A stretch of DNA of 64,000 nucleotides from Distichodus sexfasciatus. Lineage: Eukaryota > Chordata > Actinopteri > Characiformes > Distichodontidae. The first letter of the stretch is position 1. The number at the start of each line of letters is the position of its first letter. The stretch spans positions 3,046,027 to 3,110,026 of the forward strand of contig JAVGVS010000040.1 in assembly GCA_032718565.1 (NCBI GenBank), in the 5' to 3' direction. The translations under genes and the position numbers were made by a program. Below are positions 22,986 through 34,116 of this stretch, piece by piece. The notes under the pieces are model-generated. The model was not told where the DNA came from. It was given only the letters and a program-made list of their open reading frames with translations, and did not search any database.

Positions 22986-23553
22986 TAGGGATGCAGCGAT
23001 ACCACCCCCCGTGCAGTTACTCGTATTCGGAACAAAATTACTACTAAGATACCTACCACCGATACCACATGTGAAAGATATCATGTAGTTATGTTCATCG
23101 CCACGCGGAGGCAGTGTAAACGCCACAACACTTGCCAAATAAACTATGCGGAGATACAAATGTCAGCCGTCTGGAGGTACTTTAAAATAAATGATAATGA
23201 CAGCAGCAAAGCAGACTAATATTTTAATATTTAATATTTTATTTAATTGTTGTTGCATTTTTTATGTTTTGATACTTATAGAACAAATGAATGGATAAAA
23301 AAATTGTATCATTTATTTTTTAAAATGACATAATAAGGCTCGTGTACTTTAATTTATATTTTGGGTTTTGAAAGTGTTTTTTTGTTTAGACTACTTGATA
23401 TTGGTAAAAAAAAATAAAACTTCTAAAGAATTCCTACTATTATTGTCATTGTTATTAATAACAGACCTACACAGATATCGGTATCGGTGAGTACCCAAAA
23501 ATAAATATCGGTACTCGTACTAGGTCTCAAAAAAATGGTATCGTGCATCCCTA
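22986..23553 (+). mobile_element. hAT-type element with TAGGGATGCA termini
   Basis: The left end TAGGGATGCAGCGATACCAC is inverted at the right as ATGGTATCGTGCATCCCTA. The flanks are ATATATAT and ATATACAG, consistent with a degraded 8-bp duplication. The interior has CGATACC/GGTATCGGT motifs and no transposase frame. Confidence 0.75.
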
Positions 23554-23559
23554 ATATAC

Positions 23560-23618
23560 AGTATACATACATATACATATACAGTATATATATATATATA
23601 TATATTTTTTTTTTTTCC
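23560..23618. repeat. (TA)n microsatellite followed by poly-T
   Basis: ATACATATAC repeats, a TA run and about 14 T residues. Confidence 0.85.
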
Positions 23619-23763
23619 TAGAAAACTAATTTTGCAGCTTGAACCGTAAGTCGCAGAAAGCTGAAAGGGTAAGTAGGATTGGTGTGTATCTCAGCATAGG
23701 CAGAAAAACATATTATTCAGCCTATAATTGGTGCTATAGCAAAGGAAAACACATTTTGACCTC

Positions 23764-23908
23764 TAGGGGCACTAAAAATGCTTAATAAATCTATGCAGTC
23801 TGAGTCGCCAAGGCACTAATTATACAATGTCACTATTTAAACAATAGGGGCGCTAAAAATGCTACATAAATGTGCAGTCTGATTCACCGCGGCACTAATT
23901 ATACAATC
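23764..23908 (+). repeat. Tandem duplication, two ~81-bp units
   Basis: TAGGGGC(A/G)CTAAAAATGCT, TGCAGTCTGA and GGCACTAATTATACAAT occur in the same order at 23764-23830 and 23845-23908. The second unit is slightly shorter. Confidence 0.8.
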
Positions 23909-24628
23909 CCTTTTTGACTGCGTACGTTACTGTGCTTTCAGGAAAACACTCTCATGCCAGTCATCAGGAAAAGTAAAGATTGGTTTCTAGAACACCTGAG
24001 CCGCATCATTATTTTCTGACTCAGCCGCTAACAGACGGTCCCTGAAGGCAGGATAAAAAAAAACCTCAGAGCACAAATTAGAGAGAGGAAACAATAAATA
24101 ACTCACGCTAAACTGTTGTTCTTATTCCATGGATAAACACTGCTATCAGTCAAATAAGTCCTGTAGGAGAGCAGGAGCAGCTGCGTTTCAGGGGAATAAG
24201 AATCCAGGTGAAGGAAGTAAGAAGATTTACCACAAGCAAAAACAGAATAAAATGTTTCTTACTGAAAAATGGTGAATGGTGAAAAGGGTAAAAAAGGAGA
24301 AATAAAATAAAGTAGCTGAGAAACTGTGGGAGGAAAATTTACAGGTGAAAAAGATGGAATAAAGTCAGTAGTTTGAAATATGTCAGTGACAAATTTGCAC
24401 ATCATCCCTTTAAATGATAAGGTGAAATGAAGAAATAAAGTAAATTTCATAAATCATACAGTTGTATATTATACAAATTAATTTTTTACATTTTTTTTAT
24501 CATTGTTCATAATTGTTTTACAAAACATTTTGGCAACATGACGAATCCCACATACTTCTCTCACAACAAATTTGAGAAAAACCTAAGGAAGATGTTGCTG
24601 AATGAGTTTATTAGATGCATAACTTAGT
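23909..24628. other. No gene recognised
   Basis: AT-rich non-coding DNA without a repeat family I can name. Confidence 0.4.
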
Positions 24629-24629
24629 G

Positions 24630-24867
24630 TAAATGAGTGATTTTTTTGTCATTGTGAACACACCACAGCACCACAACCAAATATGACCTCTGCTTTTGAC
24701 CCATCCGTGAAGGAGCAGTGGGCAGTTAATACGGGCAGCACCCGGGGAGCAGTGCATGGGGACGGTACCTTGCCCACGAGTGCCTTTCTACCGGTCCGGG
24801 ACCTGAACCAGCGAGCTCGGGGCGATCATGGGGCCGACTCCCTAACCGTTATGCTACAAGCTGCCCC
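24630..24867 (-). mobile_element. SINE S1, reversed
   Basis: The complementary tail (GTCATTGTGAACACACCACAG), body and head (CCTAACCGTTATGCTACAAGC) are present; the B box is degraded (ACCTGAACCAGCGAGC). Confidence 0.7.
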
Positions 24868-24899
24868 AGTTCGGACAGTTTGCTTTTAAATGGAAGTGA

Positions 24900-25250
24900 C
24901 TGCAGGGTTATGAATGGAAGTGATGATGTTAAATCAACATACGACAGGCTGATTTCAATCTCCGGCTCCCAATTGAATCAAATTGAAATCACATCGTAGC
25001 ACAGCGCTTCCCAATCCCAGTCCTGGCGGAACACCGCCCTGCACAGATTCGAGGATTGGCGCAACGTAGCAACGTAGGATTGGCGCGTGGCGGTGCAGGA
25101 AATAACGAATCTGCGCAGATTGCCGTTCCGGCGAGGACCGGGATTGGGAAACGCTGTCGTAGCAGACCTTGTGATCTCGGCCGACATCAAATCGTTAATT
25201 GAATCAATAAAATAGCGTATCGTGATGACACTTGTGATTTACAGTCCTCT
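24900..25250 (+). mobile_element. hAT relic interrupted by a MITE
   Basis: Sequence on either side of 25002-25156 (GAAGTGATGATGTTAAATCA...; GACCTTGTGATCTCGGC...; ACACTTGTGATTTACAGTCC) matches the relics at 33.1-33.8 and 50.6-50.77 kb. The MITE insertion therefore split an older hAT copy. Confidence 0.55.
25002..25156. mobile_element. 155-bp palindromic hAT MITE with perfect 8-bp target duplication
   Basis: Ends CAGCG...CGCTG. The left ~50 bp (CAGCGCTTCCCAATCCCAG...CAGATTCG) are inverted at the right (CGAATCTGCGCAGATTG...GGGATTGGGAAACGCTG). Both flanks are TCGTAGCA (24994-25001 and 25157-25164), an exact 8-bp duplication. No coding capacity. Confidence 0.9.
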
Positions 25251-25598
25251 CTTCATGTTCATGTCTCTATTTCTGCTGGGTGTGGAGCTTCAAACAGGCA
25301 GGTAGCAGTAAAATTTGGCACGCAGCGTGTTTTCTAAAGTGGTAGCGGTGATGAGGAGGAGGGTTTCTGCATGTCAGAAGATGCTCTGTGTTCTCAAACC
25401 ATGGAATTAGAAATAAGCTCTCACTGTTTGGAATCCATCATCATTATCTGCAGCTCTTCCACACACAGAGCAGCAGAGATCACAGCTAAGTGTTTTCTTT
25501 GGCCCCAGCGCTTGTGCTGCAGTGACAGCTGTGGTTGAGGAAGACAGTGGGGTGTCAGGCCGTCTGTTTTTATGGAAAAGACATCTGTAAAACCAGCC
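25251..25598. other. No gene recognised
   Basis: Ordinary-complexity non-coding DNA between the hAT relic and the CA array. Confidence 0.4.
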
Positions 25599-26190
25599 CC
25601 ACACACACACACACTTACTTCACCATATACAACAAGACATAAAGATGAGTAGATAAATAAGCCTACACCTTAAACCCTAACCTCATAAAAAATCTACTTT
25701 TCTGCTGCTCAAAAACACACACACACACACACACACACACGCATGCATGTGTGAACACACACTAACAACTAACACAGATGCAAGCAGACACAAATACACA
25801 TATGCACGCACTCACATACTCACAAACATGCAAGCACACACAGCACTCACACACACACCCTCAGCATATGCACTCATCCATGCACACACACAAACGCATA
25901 CGCATGCATACACACGTGCACGCAAACACAAATACCTGCACATGCACATACGTGCAAGCAGTCACGCACACTTGCACACATAGCACTCGCACACAATACA
26001 CACATGACTACACTCTCGCACAAATGCATGGAAACACACACCTGCACAAGCACACACACACACACAGAGTACTCACACACATGCACAGGCATGCACACAT
26101 GCATGCACTCACAAACACACAGCACTCATTAACACGCAAACACACGCTCAAAGCACTTGCTCACAGACTTACACACACACACACACAGTC
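25599..26190. repeat. ~590-bp CA-rich array
   Basis: A pure CA run (25717-25740) is followed by about 450 bp of interrupted CACA/TGCA/CTCACA sequence. Both strands give open frames of His/Thr/Cys-rich or Val/Cys-rich sequence, which are artefacts of the repeat. Confidence 0.9.
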
Positions 26191-26475
26191 TTGTATTACT
26201 ATCTTTGTGAGGTCCTTCCATAGACTCCCATAATGACTAGATGTACATAATTTTACACCTACACCTAATCCTAACCTTAACCTCAGTAACCAAAAGCACA
26301 TCTTTTACCTCTTTTAGTTTCTCAAATAAAACAAGCACATTTTCTGTAAAGTCATTTCTCCTCACGGGGACCTCTCAAATGTCCCCACAAAACCCAAAAT
26401 AACAGATAAAAGTGATTTTAGGGGACAAGAGGTCCCCACAATGTGATAAATACATGGCCACACACACACACAGTC
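26191..26475. repeat. Dispersed repeat associated with the CA array
   Basis: The motifs TTTGTGAGGTCC, CCTAACCTTAACC, GGGGACCTCTCAAATGTCCCC and AGAGGTCCCCACAATGTG are a combination I know from CA-repeat-flanked sequence in many teleosts. It ends in another CA run at 26461-26472. No coding role. Confidence 0.55.
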
Positions 26476-28104
26476 CTCACTCACAGGTGCGGAGAGATGT
26501 CACAACAAACTCGTCCCAAGTCAGTGACCTGTGACCCCAGTCAGTTTGACATCTCTGACAGCTTTTCCACAGGAGACTCCATCGTCTCATGAATATTAGA
26601 AGTTGTATTTTTACCTGCCTTAAAGTAGACTGTGGGATGCCACGAGATAAAAAGTACAGAAAGTTCACAAACATCAACTTTCCCGTTCGCACGCTGGCAT
26701 TAGTTCCCCGCAGGAGGGTTTGTTTTTCATGAGGGGTTTTATTTATCAGCAGCATGTGAGCGCCCCCTGGTGGCAACATTGGGACGGTGTCGCAGAGTTT
26801 TGGAGTGTGTTTTCCAGGTCTTTTACCATCATTTTGTCTCAATACCACGTTCACGTTTTCCTGAAAACTTCACCCTGTGAGCTTAACAAACACACACCTG
26901 AACACATCAGTTAACTTTCTGTGCAAAATATGATAAAACCACACTCCACACTTCACCCAAACGTGACTCCTGCTGCCAAAACTACAGCACACACTCTCCC
27001 AGTAGACCGCTATGTCACACAACGTACAATGCACGACGAAACACAAACTTGCAGCACTGCAAAATGTAACGATGCTGTGTATCCTATATTTCACACGGTA
27101 TTACACTGCAAAATAAAGGAAAATATGTGACCTTACAGCAAATAGTCAAATATAAACTAATACAGTAAATATCAGATTCAGCTGTGACTAAGAAAGAAAA
27201 TCACTCTACAATCAGTTACTGAAAATACCTTCCCAAAAATGCCAAATACCTCAAAAAGCTTGTTGTTTACAGTCATTTACTCTCACACACACACACACAC
27301 ACACAGATCAGCCATAACAGTAAGACCAGCTGCCTAATAATGAGCACAACACCCTGCGGCAGCATTACAGTAACACTTTTAGCAGTTTAAGCTCCAGCAG
27401 CCCGTCTAGTGTCTATCAGTGTCTCCAAAGTCTGCTGTTTACTGCCTCGTCAATTCTGGGTCAACATCATCTTTTCTCTTGCCATACATCTGGGAAAAAT
27501 CCCTTGTGCAAATATGAAATCTACTGCAAATAAACACAAACTTTCAGCTAAAATCTGAATAATTCACGCGTTTGCAGTAGTTTCATGTGTTGAAATGCAT
27601 CAGACCTCCATCTAAAATGATTTCAGTTTTGTGAGCTTTTGAACTGAACATTAACAGTTTTGAACAGAATCTAAATTCATGCAAAAAATGTTTGAAGTCT
27701 TGCTGGTGGTGAACATTAAGGAGGATGTCGTCATTGAACGCATTTTGTGTGAAAGCAGTGCAAAGGTTCTCTCAGTTTAGCTCACATAGTCTATGGATTT
27801 GATAAATGTTTTGAAAAAGTGACCATGGTATTGACACACGTGTGAAAATAACGGTAAAACCCTGTAATATTTGTCCCATGACAACACATGTTCATACCCC
27901 TTTTTCACGTCCCAACATCTCCAGTTCGCTTGCCATTAAAGAGCTGCTGGATTAGACACCTCTCCTCTTAACAGAAGCCTGCCTTTACTGAGCGTGTGCC
28001 TAAAAGTTGATTTAATAAACCTTAGTATAGTATATAAACCAGCTATACTTTATATCTTTAAGATCTCTTTATCTGTATCTCATAGTATATCTTAAATATT
28101 CCAA
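26476..28104. other. No gene recognised
   Basis: Non-coding DNA with a CA run at 27283-27305. That run is followed by a short fragment (27306-27350, GATCAGCCATAACAGTAAGACC) resembling a dispersed teleost repeat. Confidence 0.4.
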
Positions 28105-28300
28105 GTATACACTACCAGTCAAAAGTTTGGACACACCTTCCCATTCAGTGTTTTATTCTTTATTATCATGACTATTTCCATTGTAGATTCTCAATGAAGG
28201 CACTATGAATGAACACATACGGAATTATGTAGTAAACAAAAAGTGTGAAATAACCCAAAACATGTTTTATATCTTAGATTCTTGAAAATAGCCACGTGAC
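28105..28300 (+). mobile_element. Tc1/mariner-like terminal fragment
   Basis: It starts TACACTACCAGTCAAAAGTT followed by GGACACACCTTC, then ATGACTATTTCCATTGTAG and AATGAACACATACGGAATTA. I recognise this as the terminal region of a widespread fish DNA transposon, probably Tc1-like. The other end is absent. Confidence 0.5.
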
Positions 28301-28437
28301 GTTTTAACGTTTAAGTAAACTATACTGTGAGTGAACTTATAGTTATATATTTGTTAAAACAAGAATTTTTAGAAAGTACACTAATTATAATAAAATATAA
28401 ATAAACAGGATGGAGGGATAGGGATCTAACAGTGTAC

Positions 28438-28615
28438 TAGGGATGGGCAATACAACCTCAAATCAATATCATGATGAATTGGTTTTTACTTGATTACGAT
28501 TAATTAATGACTATTTTGTTTTTTATTTGATTTTTTGCGCTCGTGGGCAAGGTTATGTCAGTTAGAGCTTCTAAATATCAGTTTTGATTATTTTTCGATT
28601 AATCGCCCAGCCCTA
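28438..28615. mobile_element. 178-bp hAT MITE with TAGGGATGGGCAA termini
   Basis: The left end TAGGGATGGGCAATACAACC is inverted at the right as GATTAATCGCCCAGCCCTA. The flanks CAGTGTAC and CATTACAC match at five of eight positions, compatible with a decayed target duplication. Confidence 0.7.
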
Positions 28616-29315
28616 CATTACACAATTGAAAAATAGACATGAAGCAAGCTTCCTGGATCCAGTCAGTGTCATACAGAGCGGGAGAGAGCTTCACTCCAGA
28701 TCGTCTGAAGAAGGACACCCTGCACTTTGTCTCTGTCATCCGTTCTTCCCGTCCTCTCTGTTCTTTCTAGTGCCCGTTTCCTCCGTCACCTCGTCCGTGC
28801 CGTCTCGGCCTGGGTTTTGAACACAAGCGAGCACAGTTCGGCTTTCATCCCCAAAGCCGGTTCGCGTGGTTGTTGTCATTTCTGCGGTCGGAAAAGCACC
28901 TAACCACACCATTCCACTCAAAAACACTGACTGACTGACTCCTTCGTTCATGCTCGGGCTTGTTTACGTACGACAGACAGTGGCCCCGTCGCCTCGTCTC
29001 CTCTTATCGTATTTGCAAAACAAATCAATAAAGAAACAGAGCAAACAGACAGCTAATGTCAGGCCTGCATGTTTAATGCTCCAGGGCTCCGTGCTCCGGG
29101 GCTGGTTAACCGTCTCCTAAGTGTTCTTGTAAAAAATAAAAAAGAGAGACGTGGGTGACATTTATTCGAGTCTGGTTTGGTAATCCTGCCTTCCCCCGTG
29201 CACCCAGAAATTGCAGAATGTACGGGGCGAAGCTAATTATAGCGTAATTACTGAAAATGGAAAATTGAGTTTGGATTTGACTTGCGAGAAACCTTTTTAC
29301 AAGGTAGTTTGTGAA
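28616..29315. other. No gene recognised; low-repeat stretch
   Basis: Moderate GC with no repeat signature. Motifs such as CTAATTATAGCGTAATTA near 29233-29250 would suit a conserved enhancer, but this is speculative. Confidence 0.35.
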
Positions 29316-29564
29316 AGTGAGTGATTATTTGTCATTACAAACACACCACAGCACAGCACACAGTGCACCACGACAAAATGTGACCTCTGCATTTAACCCA
29401 TCCGTGAAGGAGCAGTGGGCAGCTAACAAGCACCCGGGGAGCAGTGCTTGGGGACGGTACCTTGCTCATGAGTACCTCAGTGGTGCCTTTAACCAGTCCT
29501 GAATTCGAACCTGCAACCTTCTGATCACGGGGCGAACACCCTACCGTTACGCCACCAACTGCCC
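29316..29564 (-). mobile_element. SINE S1, reversed, near full-length
   Basis: Complementary tail GTGATTATTTGTCATTACAAAC, the full body, B box GAATTCGAACCTGCAACC and A box CCGTTACGCCACCAACTGCCC. Confidence 0.8.
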
Positions 29565-29705
29565 AATTAAGTAAACTCAGCTCATGCTTTTCTCGAGCTT
29601 AACGTTGGATTACTGTTAGAGTTGAAGGAAAGCCTCGTTTACTCTTCATCCCAAAGTTACAGGCTGGAGATCTCAAAGGTTCCAGAGATAATTTTTTCAT
29701 GAAAT

Positions 29706-29941
29706 TGGGGCAGCTGGTGGCGTAACGGTAGGGTGTTCGCCCCATGATCAGAAGGTCGCAGGGTCGAATCCAGGGCCAGTAAAGTTACCACTGAGGTACT
29801 CATGAGCAAGGTACTGTCCCCAAGCACTGCTCCCCGGGTGCGTGTTAGCTGCCCACTGCTCCTTCACGGATGGGTCAAATGCAGAGGTCACATTTGGTTG
29901 TGGTGCACTGTGTGCTGTGCTGTGTTCACAATGACAATTAG
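29706..29941 (+). mobile_element. SINE S1, near full-length
   Basis: GGGGCAGCTGGTGGCGTAACGG head, B box GGGTCGAATCC, complete body, tail GTGTTCACAATGACAATTAG. It lies 140 bp from an oppositely oriented copy. Confidence 0.8.
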
Positions 29942-30849
29942 ACCCTACCACTAAATGGGTCTAAATAGTCCCTCTCTGGAAGTTCAAATGTCAGATATAA
30001 ATGTCGTTATTAGGACCATGACCATGAGGGTGATTGTCCGAATCTAAATGGAATGGCTAAATAGAGTCCAATGTTCAAAAATGGACCTGATTACACCTGT
30101 CGGCTGACACATGTGTCCGTCTGCTTTACCGCGCAGCGCCGTGCCACCCCCGAGTCACGCGTATTACAAATTCGAAGAACTGCGAGACGCAGTTCTCCAT
30201 GTCATTAACTTATACAGCCGCCACGCCGGGCTAAAACACGGCTAATATAACGCAGACCCACTTTCCCACGACCCAAACCACAGACCGAATCCAACTAATG
30301 TATCAGCTCAATCAAGGCCGGCTGAGGCGAGCGAGTGGGAATAAAACAGTAACTACCCCCGACAAACACTGGGGCTTCTTCTAGCCGTTGGCTAACCGTA
30401 ATGAGAGGGCGGGGCCTGGCTCTCTCGACCTATCAGCGTCTCTCCGTAATGACGATCTCCATGGCAACTTCGCTCTCCCTCGCCTGTATGTAAATTGAGC
30501 AAATAAGAGGCCCGCCGTCGTTCTGCTGCTTTTTTTCTCCAATACAATTATTTTTCTTATTAGTGGCCTGTTATTTTGTTTGGCTGCACATAAACACAAA
30601 TAATTGTCGGGGAGATTGTCTCGTCCGCCAACACGCGCTGGTCAACGTGATGTGATTTGTACAAATTTAGGACGGGAAATCTGAGCTGCTGGAGACTTTT
30701 TGTTCAAACTCAGACATGCCAGAATTGATTTTGGTTTTAAGAAGTTCAAGAGGGCAGAACATAAAATATATTGTAATAAAACAACAGCAGTCACATTCTT
30801 CACCTCATTACGTCCTCTTCTCTGATTTTTGGGCTCTTTTTGTAACTCA
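29942..30849. promoter_or_regulatory. GC-rich low-repeat segment, candidate regulatory element
   Basis: About 30100-30640 is CpG- and motif-rich between SINEs. It includes CTCCATGGCAAC (30458-30469), which resembles an RFX X-box half, GGGCGGGGCC, and an A/T-rich homeobox-like tract (CAATACAATTATTTTTCTTATT). No open frame has similarity to a protein. A distal enhancer or promoter is possible; there is no direct proof. Confidence 0.3.
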
Positions 30850-31063
30850 CTCTGTTGGTAGTGTATCGGTTTCACCTTGTGATCAGAAGGTCACCGGATC
30901 AAATCCTGGCCGGGGAAGGTACCACTGAGGTACTTGTGAGCAAGGTACCGTTCCCAAGCACTGCTCCCTGGGTGCTGCCCTTGTGGATGGGTCAAATGCA
31001 GAGGTCACATTTGGTTGTGGTGAACTGTGTGCTGTGGTGTGGTGTGTTCACAAGGTAAAAATG
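30850..31063 (+). mobile_element. SINE S1, body deletion
   Basis: Head TTGGTAGTGTATCGG, B box CCGGATCAAATCC, body with a short deletion after GGTGCTGCCC, tail GTGTGTTCACAAGG. Confidence 0.7.
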
Positions 31064-31660
31064 AAGGTAAAATGACAGTAAATTCCCCACCATAATACAC
31101 AAAACCTACTGAATAATGTTTGATTTGACCGGCCATGTCCTGAGTACACACATGGACAGCACTGTGCGGTAAATGTTGAAGATAGCAGTTTAATTTGAGT
31201 ATAAAGTACAGTTCAAACATTAGAAATCATTTAGAGGCAGTAAGTGGAATGACCAGAACAGCGGTGTGACATTAACACTGCAGAAGATTATTAATATAGG
31301 ACGTGATATGCAGCAGACATGCCTTCAGCAACACTTTTTATTACTCTACAAGACAAGTATAAGACTTGTTTAATTAAAAACCAATTTTCTGCCCTTATTC
31401 AGTTTGCTGGACAGTGTAATAAGACATCTGGGTAATTCAATGTTTTCATACTTTCTCTAAATGACATTGATGATCACAAATTTACCAAATAACTATTTAC
31501 GCTTCATTGAATTGTTTAAACAAATTGCGAGGGTTTGTAACGCCTCCTCCTTCCTCCAGCCAGCGTTCCAGGTCTACTAGCCGGGTTACAGATTGTTAAC
31601 CCTTCCTCGTTTACCACTTCTGTTTGTTCTGCTTTGTGAAGGTAGTTCCTGCTTTGTGTC
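31064..31660. other. No gene recognised
   Basis: AT-rich non-coding DNA. Confidence 0.4.
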
Positions 31661-32235
31661 CGTTTATGCTGCGTGGGGTAAAATTTTGGATTTTTTGTTT
31701 TTAGTGTTTTGAAACAGTGGAAGGTCTATACTGTACTGCTGTGAATAAATTTGGCTGAAAAACTTATCCTTTCCATCCTAAAAACATGACTTTCTCGAGG
31801 TGAGGAATTAAACTCCAGCAGATTGTTAAAAGTTTCTACTTCAATATTTACGCTAAATCCACTGGTTGACTAGCGTGAAGATATTTCTCTGGAATCCATC
31901 TTCGTCTCCCGAGTTCAGTTAACCTAACGCAGGTAGGCTATCCGTGTGGCTGTGAATGCAGCGTAGGCTACCGTAAATGCAAACGTAGCCGCGACCGCAC
32001 CAAGCGTCTGTGAGTGCTACGGCGATAGTCAACTTCAAAGGCAGATTTCTCCGTTTCTCACTTGGCGTGACAGGAGAAACCCGACTCCTTTGAATGTTGA
32101 TATTCAGTCATATGTCGTCCCATTCATTCCATATAGATATCGTTTTGAAGCTTGATTTATGCCCTTTCATGAAAAAATAATAACATCATTTTGAAAGTTT
32201 GAGAGAAGCAACTGGTTTTGCCGTGCAGAGTCACA
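31661..32235 (+). mobile_element. Family T1 TIR element, copy 2, left end missing
   Basis: It aligns with copy 1 from CGTTTATG.TGCGTGGGGT onward. It lacks the first ~57 bp, including the left terminal inverted repeat. The right end is GGTTTTGCCGTGCAGAGTCACA. The interior is nearly identical to the other copies. Confidence 0.8.
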
Positions 32236-32240
32236 TATAG

Positions 32241-32640
32241 TAGGGATGTAGCAATACATCAGTCGACGTCGATACTTCAATTAAATCATCCAAATACATT
32301 GATCAGAAATGATACATATTCCAACGCCACTTTATATTGATCAGGAGGTCTATTTTATTCGATTTTTATTCAAATGAGTGATTATTTGTCATTGTGAACA
32401 CACCACAGTGCACCACAATGTTAGCTCAGCATTTGACCTATCAGAGAAGGAGCAGTGGGCAGCTTTTTGGGCAGCGGTACTCTGCTCATGAGTACCTCAG
32501 TGGTACCTTTAATGGTCCAGGACTTGCTTGGTGCTTGGGGACGGTACCTCTGTGGTAACTTTACCAGTCTGGGATTCGAACCGGCGACCTTCTGATCACG
32601 ATACAAAAACGCTACGCCACCAACTGCCCCCTAAAAATGG
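32241..32640 (+). mobile_element. hAT left end (TAGGGATGTAGCAATACATC) interrupted by a SINE
   Basis: The left terminus and ATACATTGATCAGAAATGAT subterminal sequence indicate a hAT relic. It runs to about 32371, where a reversed SINE begins. No right terminus was found. Confidence 0.45.
32372..32630 (-). mobile_element. SINE S1, reversed, with partial internal duplication
   Basis: Complementary tail and body, then the GGTACCTTTAATGGTCC / GGTAACTTTACCAGTC segment twice, with GTGCTTGGGGACGGTACC between. B box GGGATTCGAACCGGCGACC and A box ACGCTACGCCACCAACTGCCCC close it. Confidence 0.7.
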
Positions 32641-32697
32641 CATTTGGCCTTTTTTTCTTTGAAGCTCAGACATCAACCGTAAATGCACAGGTCAAAC

Positions 32698-32698
<1 letters not shown>

Positions 32699-32736
<38 letters not shown>
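32699..32736. repeat. (GA)n microsatellite
   Basis: About 18 GA units. Confidence 0.95.
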
Positions 32737-32738
<2 letters not shown>

Positions 32739-32999
32739 GAGTGCAGGCGAGTGTGTCGGTGAGACAGAGGAAAGTTCCTGCCAGCAGATGGCTGTCTGTA
32801 AACACCAGCACCTCTGCACTCTGTCACCGCACATCTGCCCAAGCTGAAGAGCACAAAAAACACTGCACTAACACGCGAAGAACTGCAGGAAAGTGATACT
32901 AGAGTATGGACATGCAGAGCAGGATCTATCTGTAAAGGTCCTGCATATCTGCATAGTGGCATGTTATTTGACTAAATATAAATTTTGTTATGTATCAGG

Positions 33000-33783
33000 T
33001 AGGAGTGTAACGATACATCGATCTACATTGATACATAGATCCAATGATCAACAAAAACATTTTTGTTGATTTTTATATGAAGAAAAGATTGTTTTTCATT
33101 TGAATGTCGATTGAGTTCAAGAATTAAAATGCTGAACAATAAGTTGGCTGATTTTTCATGATTTGATATGAATGGACGTGATGGTGTTTAATCAGGACAT
33201 GATATTATCTCAGATCAATCCCTGGCTCCTGAATTCAATCGAATCAGAATTTGTGATATCGGCAGGCATCATATCGCTTGTGATTTACTAGGGGTGTTGA
33301 AATTGATCGCATAACCGACGCATCGGGATGCAGGCGTGGACGATTTGGCATTGATGCAATGGCAGACCATAATCGATTATGACTGCGGTCTTCCCCCTAG
33401 TGGTCCGCGGTGGCATTGCAGGTGGTCTGGGACATGAATTCAATGCAAATATCTAAAAATATATATATATACAAAAAATTACTCCCTCCCACATTCCCTA
33501 CTGCTTAGTCTGAGTGGTGGTCCCTGGGGCGGCATCGAGGTATTGTTTCGTATCGAATCGAATCGTTGACCTAATAATCATAATCAAATCGAATCGTGAG
33601 ATCAGTGAAGGTTTACACCTTTATGATTTACACACCTAGTATATAGTGTTTTGCTGCTTTTGAGTTTTGCCCTGAATTTCTGAAATCGTATCATACCAGA
33701 CTTTGTGATAACGACAGACGTCGAATCAGTCATTGAATCAACATAATATCGTATTGTGGTGAAACTTGTGATTTACGTCCCTA
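33000..33783 (+). mobile_element. hAT relic(s) hosting a nested hAT element
   Basis: It starts TAGGAGTGTAACGATACATCG and ends TTGTGATTTACGTCCCTA. The flanks GTATCAGG (32992-32999) and GCGTCAGG (33784-33791) match at six of eight. A second candidate right end (GTGATTTAC..ACACCTA, to 33638) has flank GTATATAG, also six of eight, so two related copies may be juxtaposed. Confidence 0.6.
33289..33623 (+). mobile_element. Nested 335-bp hAT element with perfect 8-bp target duplication
   Basis: TAGGGGTGTTGAAATTGATCG opens and GGTTTACACCTTTA closes the element. TGATTTAC flanks both sides exactly (33281-33288 and 33624-33631). It shares its interior (CCCTAGTGGTCCGCGG and AATCGATTATGA) with the copy at 12685-13110. 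Confidence 0.8.
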
Positions 33784-34061
33784 GCGTCAGGTATCCTGGC
33801 CATTCTGCTTTGGGTTTTAGAGAGACTGCAGACTTTCCCGTTCTATTCGCTCCCATGAGCCGGAGTCATGTTCTGTTAGAATGTTCTGGAAATGTGGTTA
33901 GAGCGGTCTGCAAAAAGGCCCTGAAGCGTTTCTTCGAACCTGACCTTGGTGCAGGAGGTGTAGTGAGGTGAACAGAAGCCCTCCCTGGTGCAGACAACAC
34001 AATTAGGAGCATAACAGCATTGGGACTTTTTTGCTGTCTGAGAAAATGTAGTGTAGAAATC
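33784..34061. other. No gene recognised
   Basis: Non-coding; short frames without similarity. Confidence 0.35.
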
Positions 34062-34078
34062 ACCACCACCACCATCAC

Positions 34079-34109
<31 letters not shown>

Positions 34110-34116
34110 GTCATCA
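34062..34116. repeat. (ACC)n/(ATC)n trinucleotide microsatellite
   Basis: A CACCAC run passing into about 12 ATC units. Confidence 0.9.

Noticed and set aside
25778..26233. His/Thr-rich 151-codon frame, and a Cys/Val-rich frame on the other strand
   Set aside because: Both are translations of the CA/TG repeat array.
29311..29951. Repeated short frames beginning MTSAFDPSVKEQWA on several strands
   Set aside because: They are the reverse strand of the SINE body (blocks such as GACCCATCCGTGAAGGAGCAG), not a gene family.
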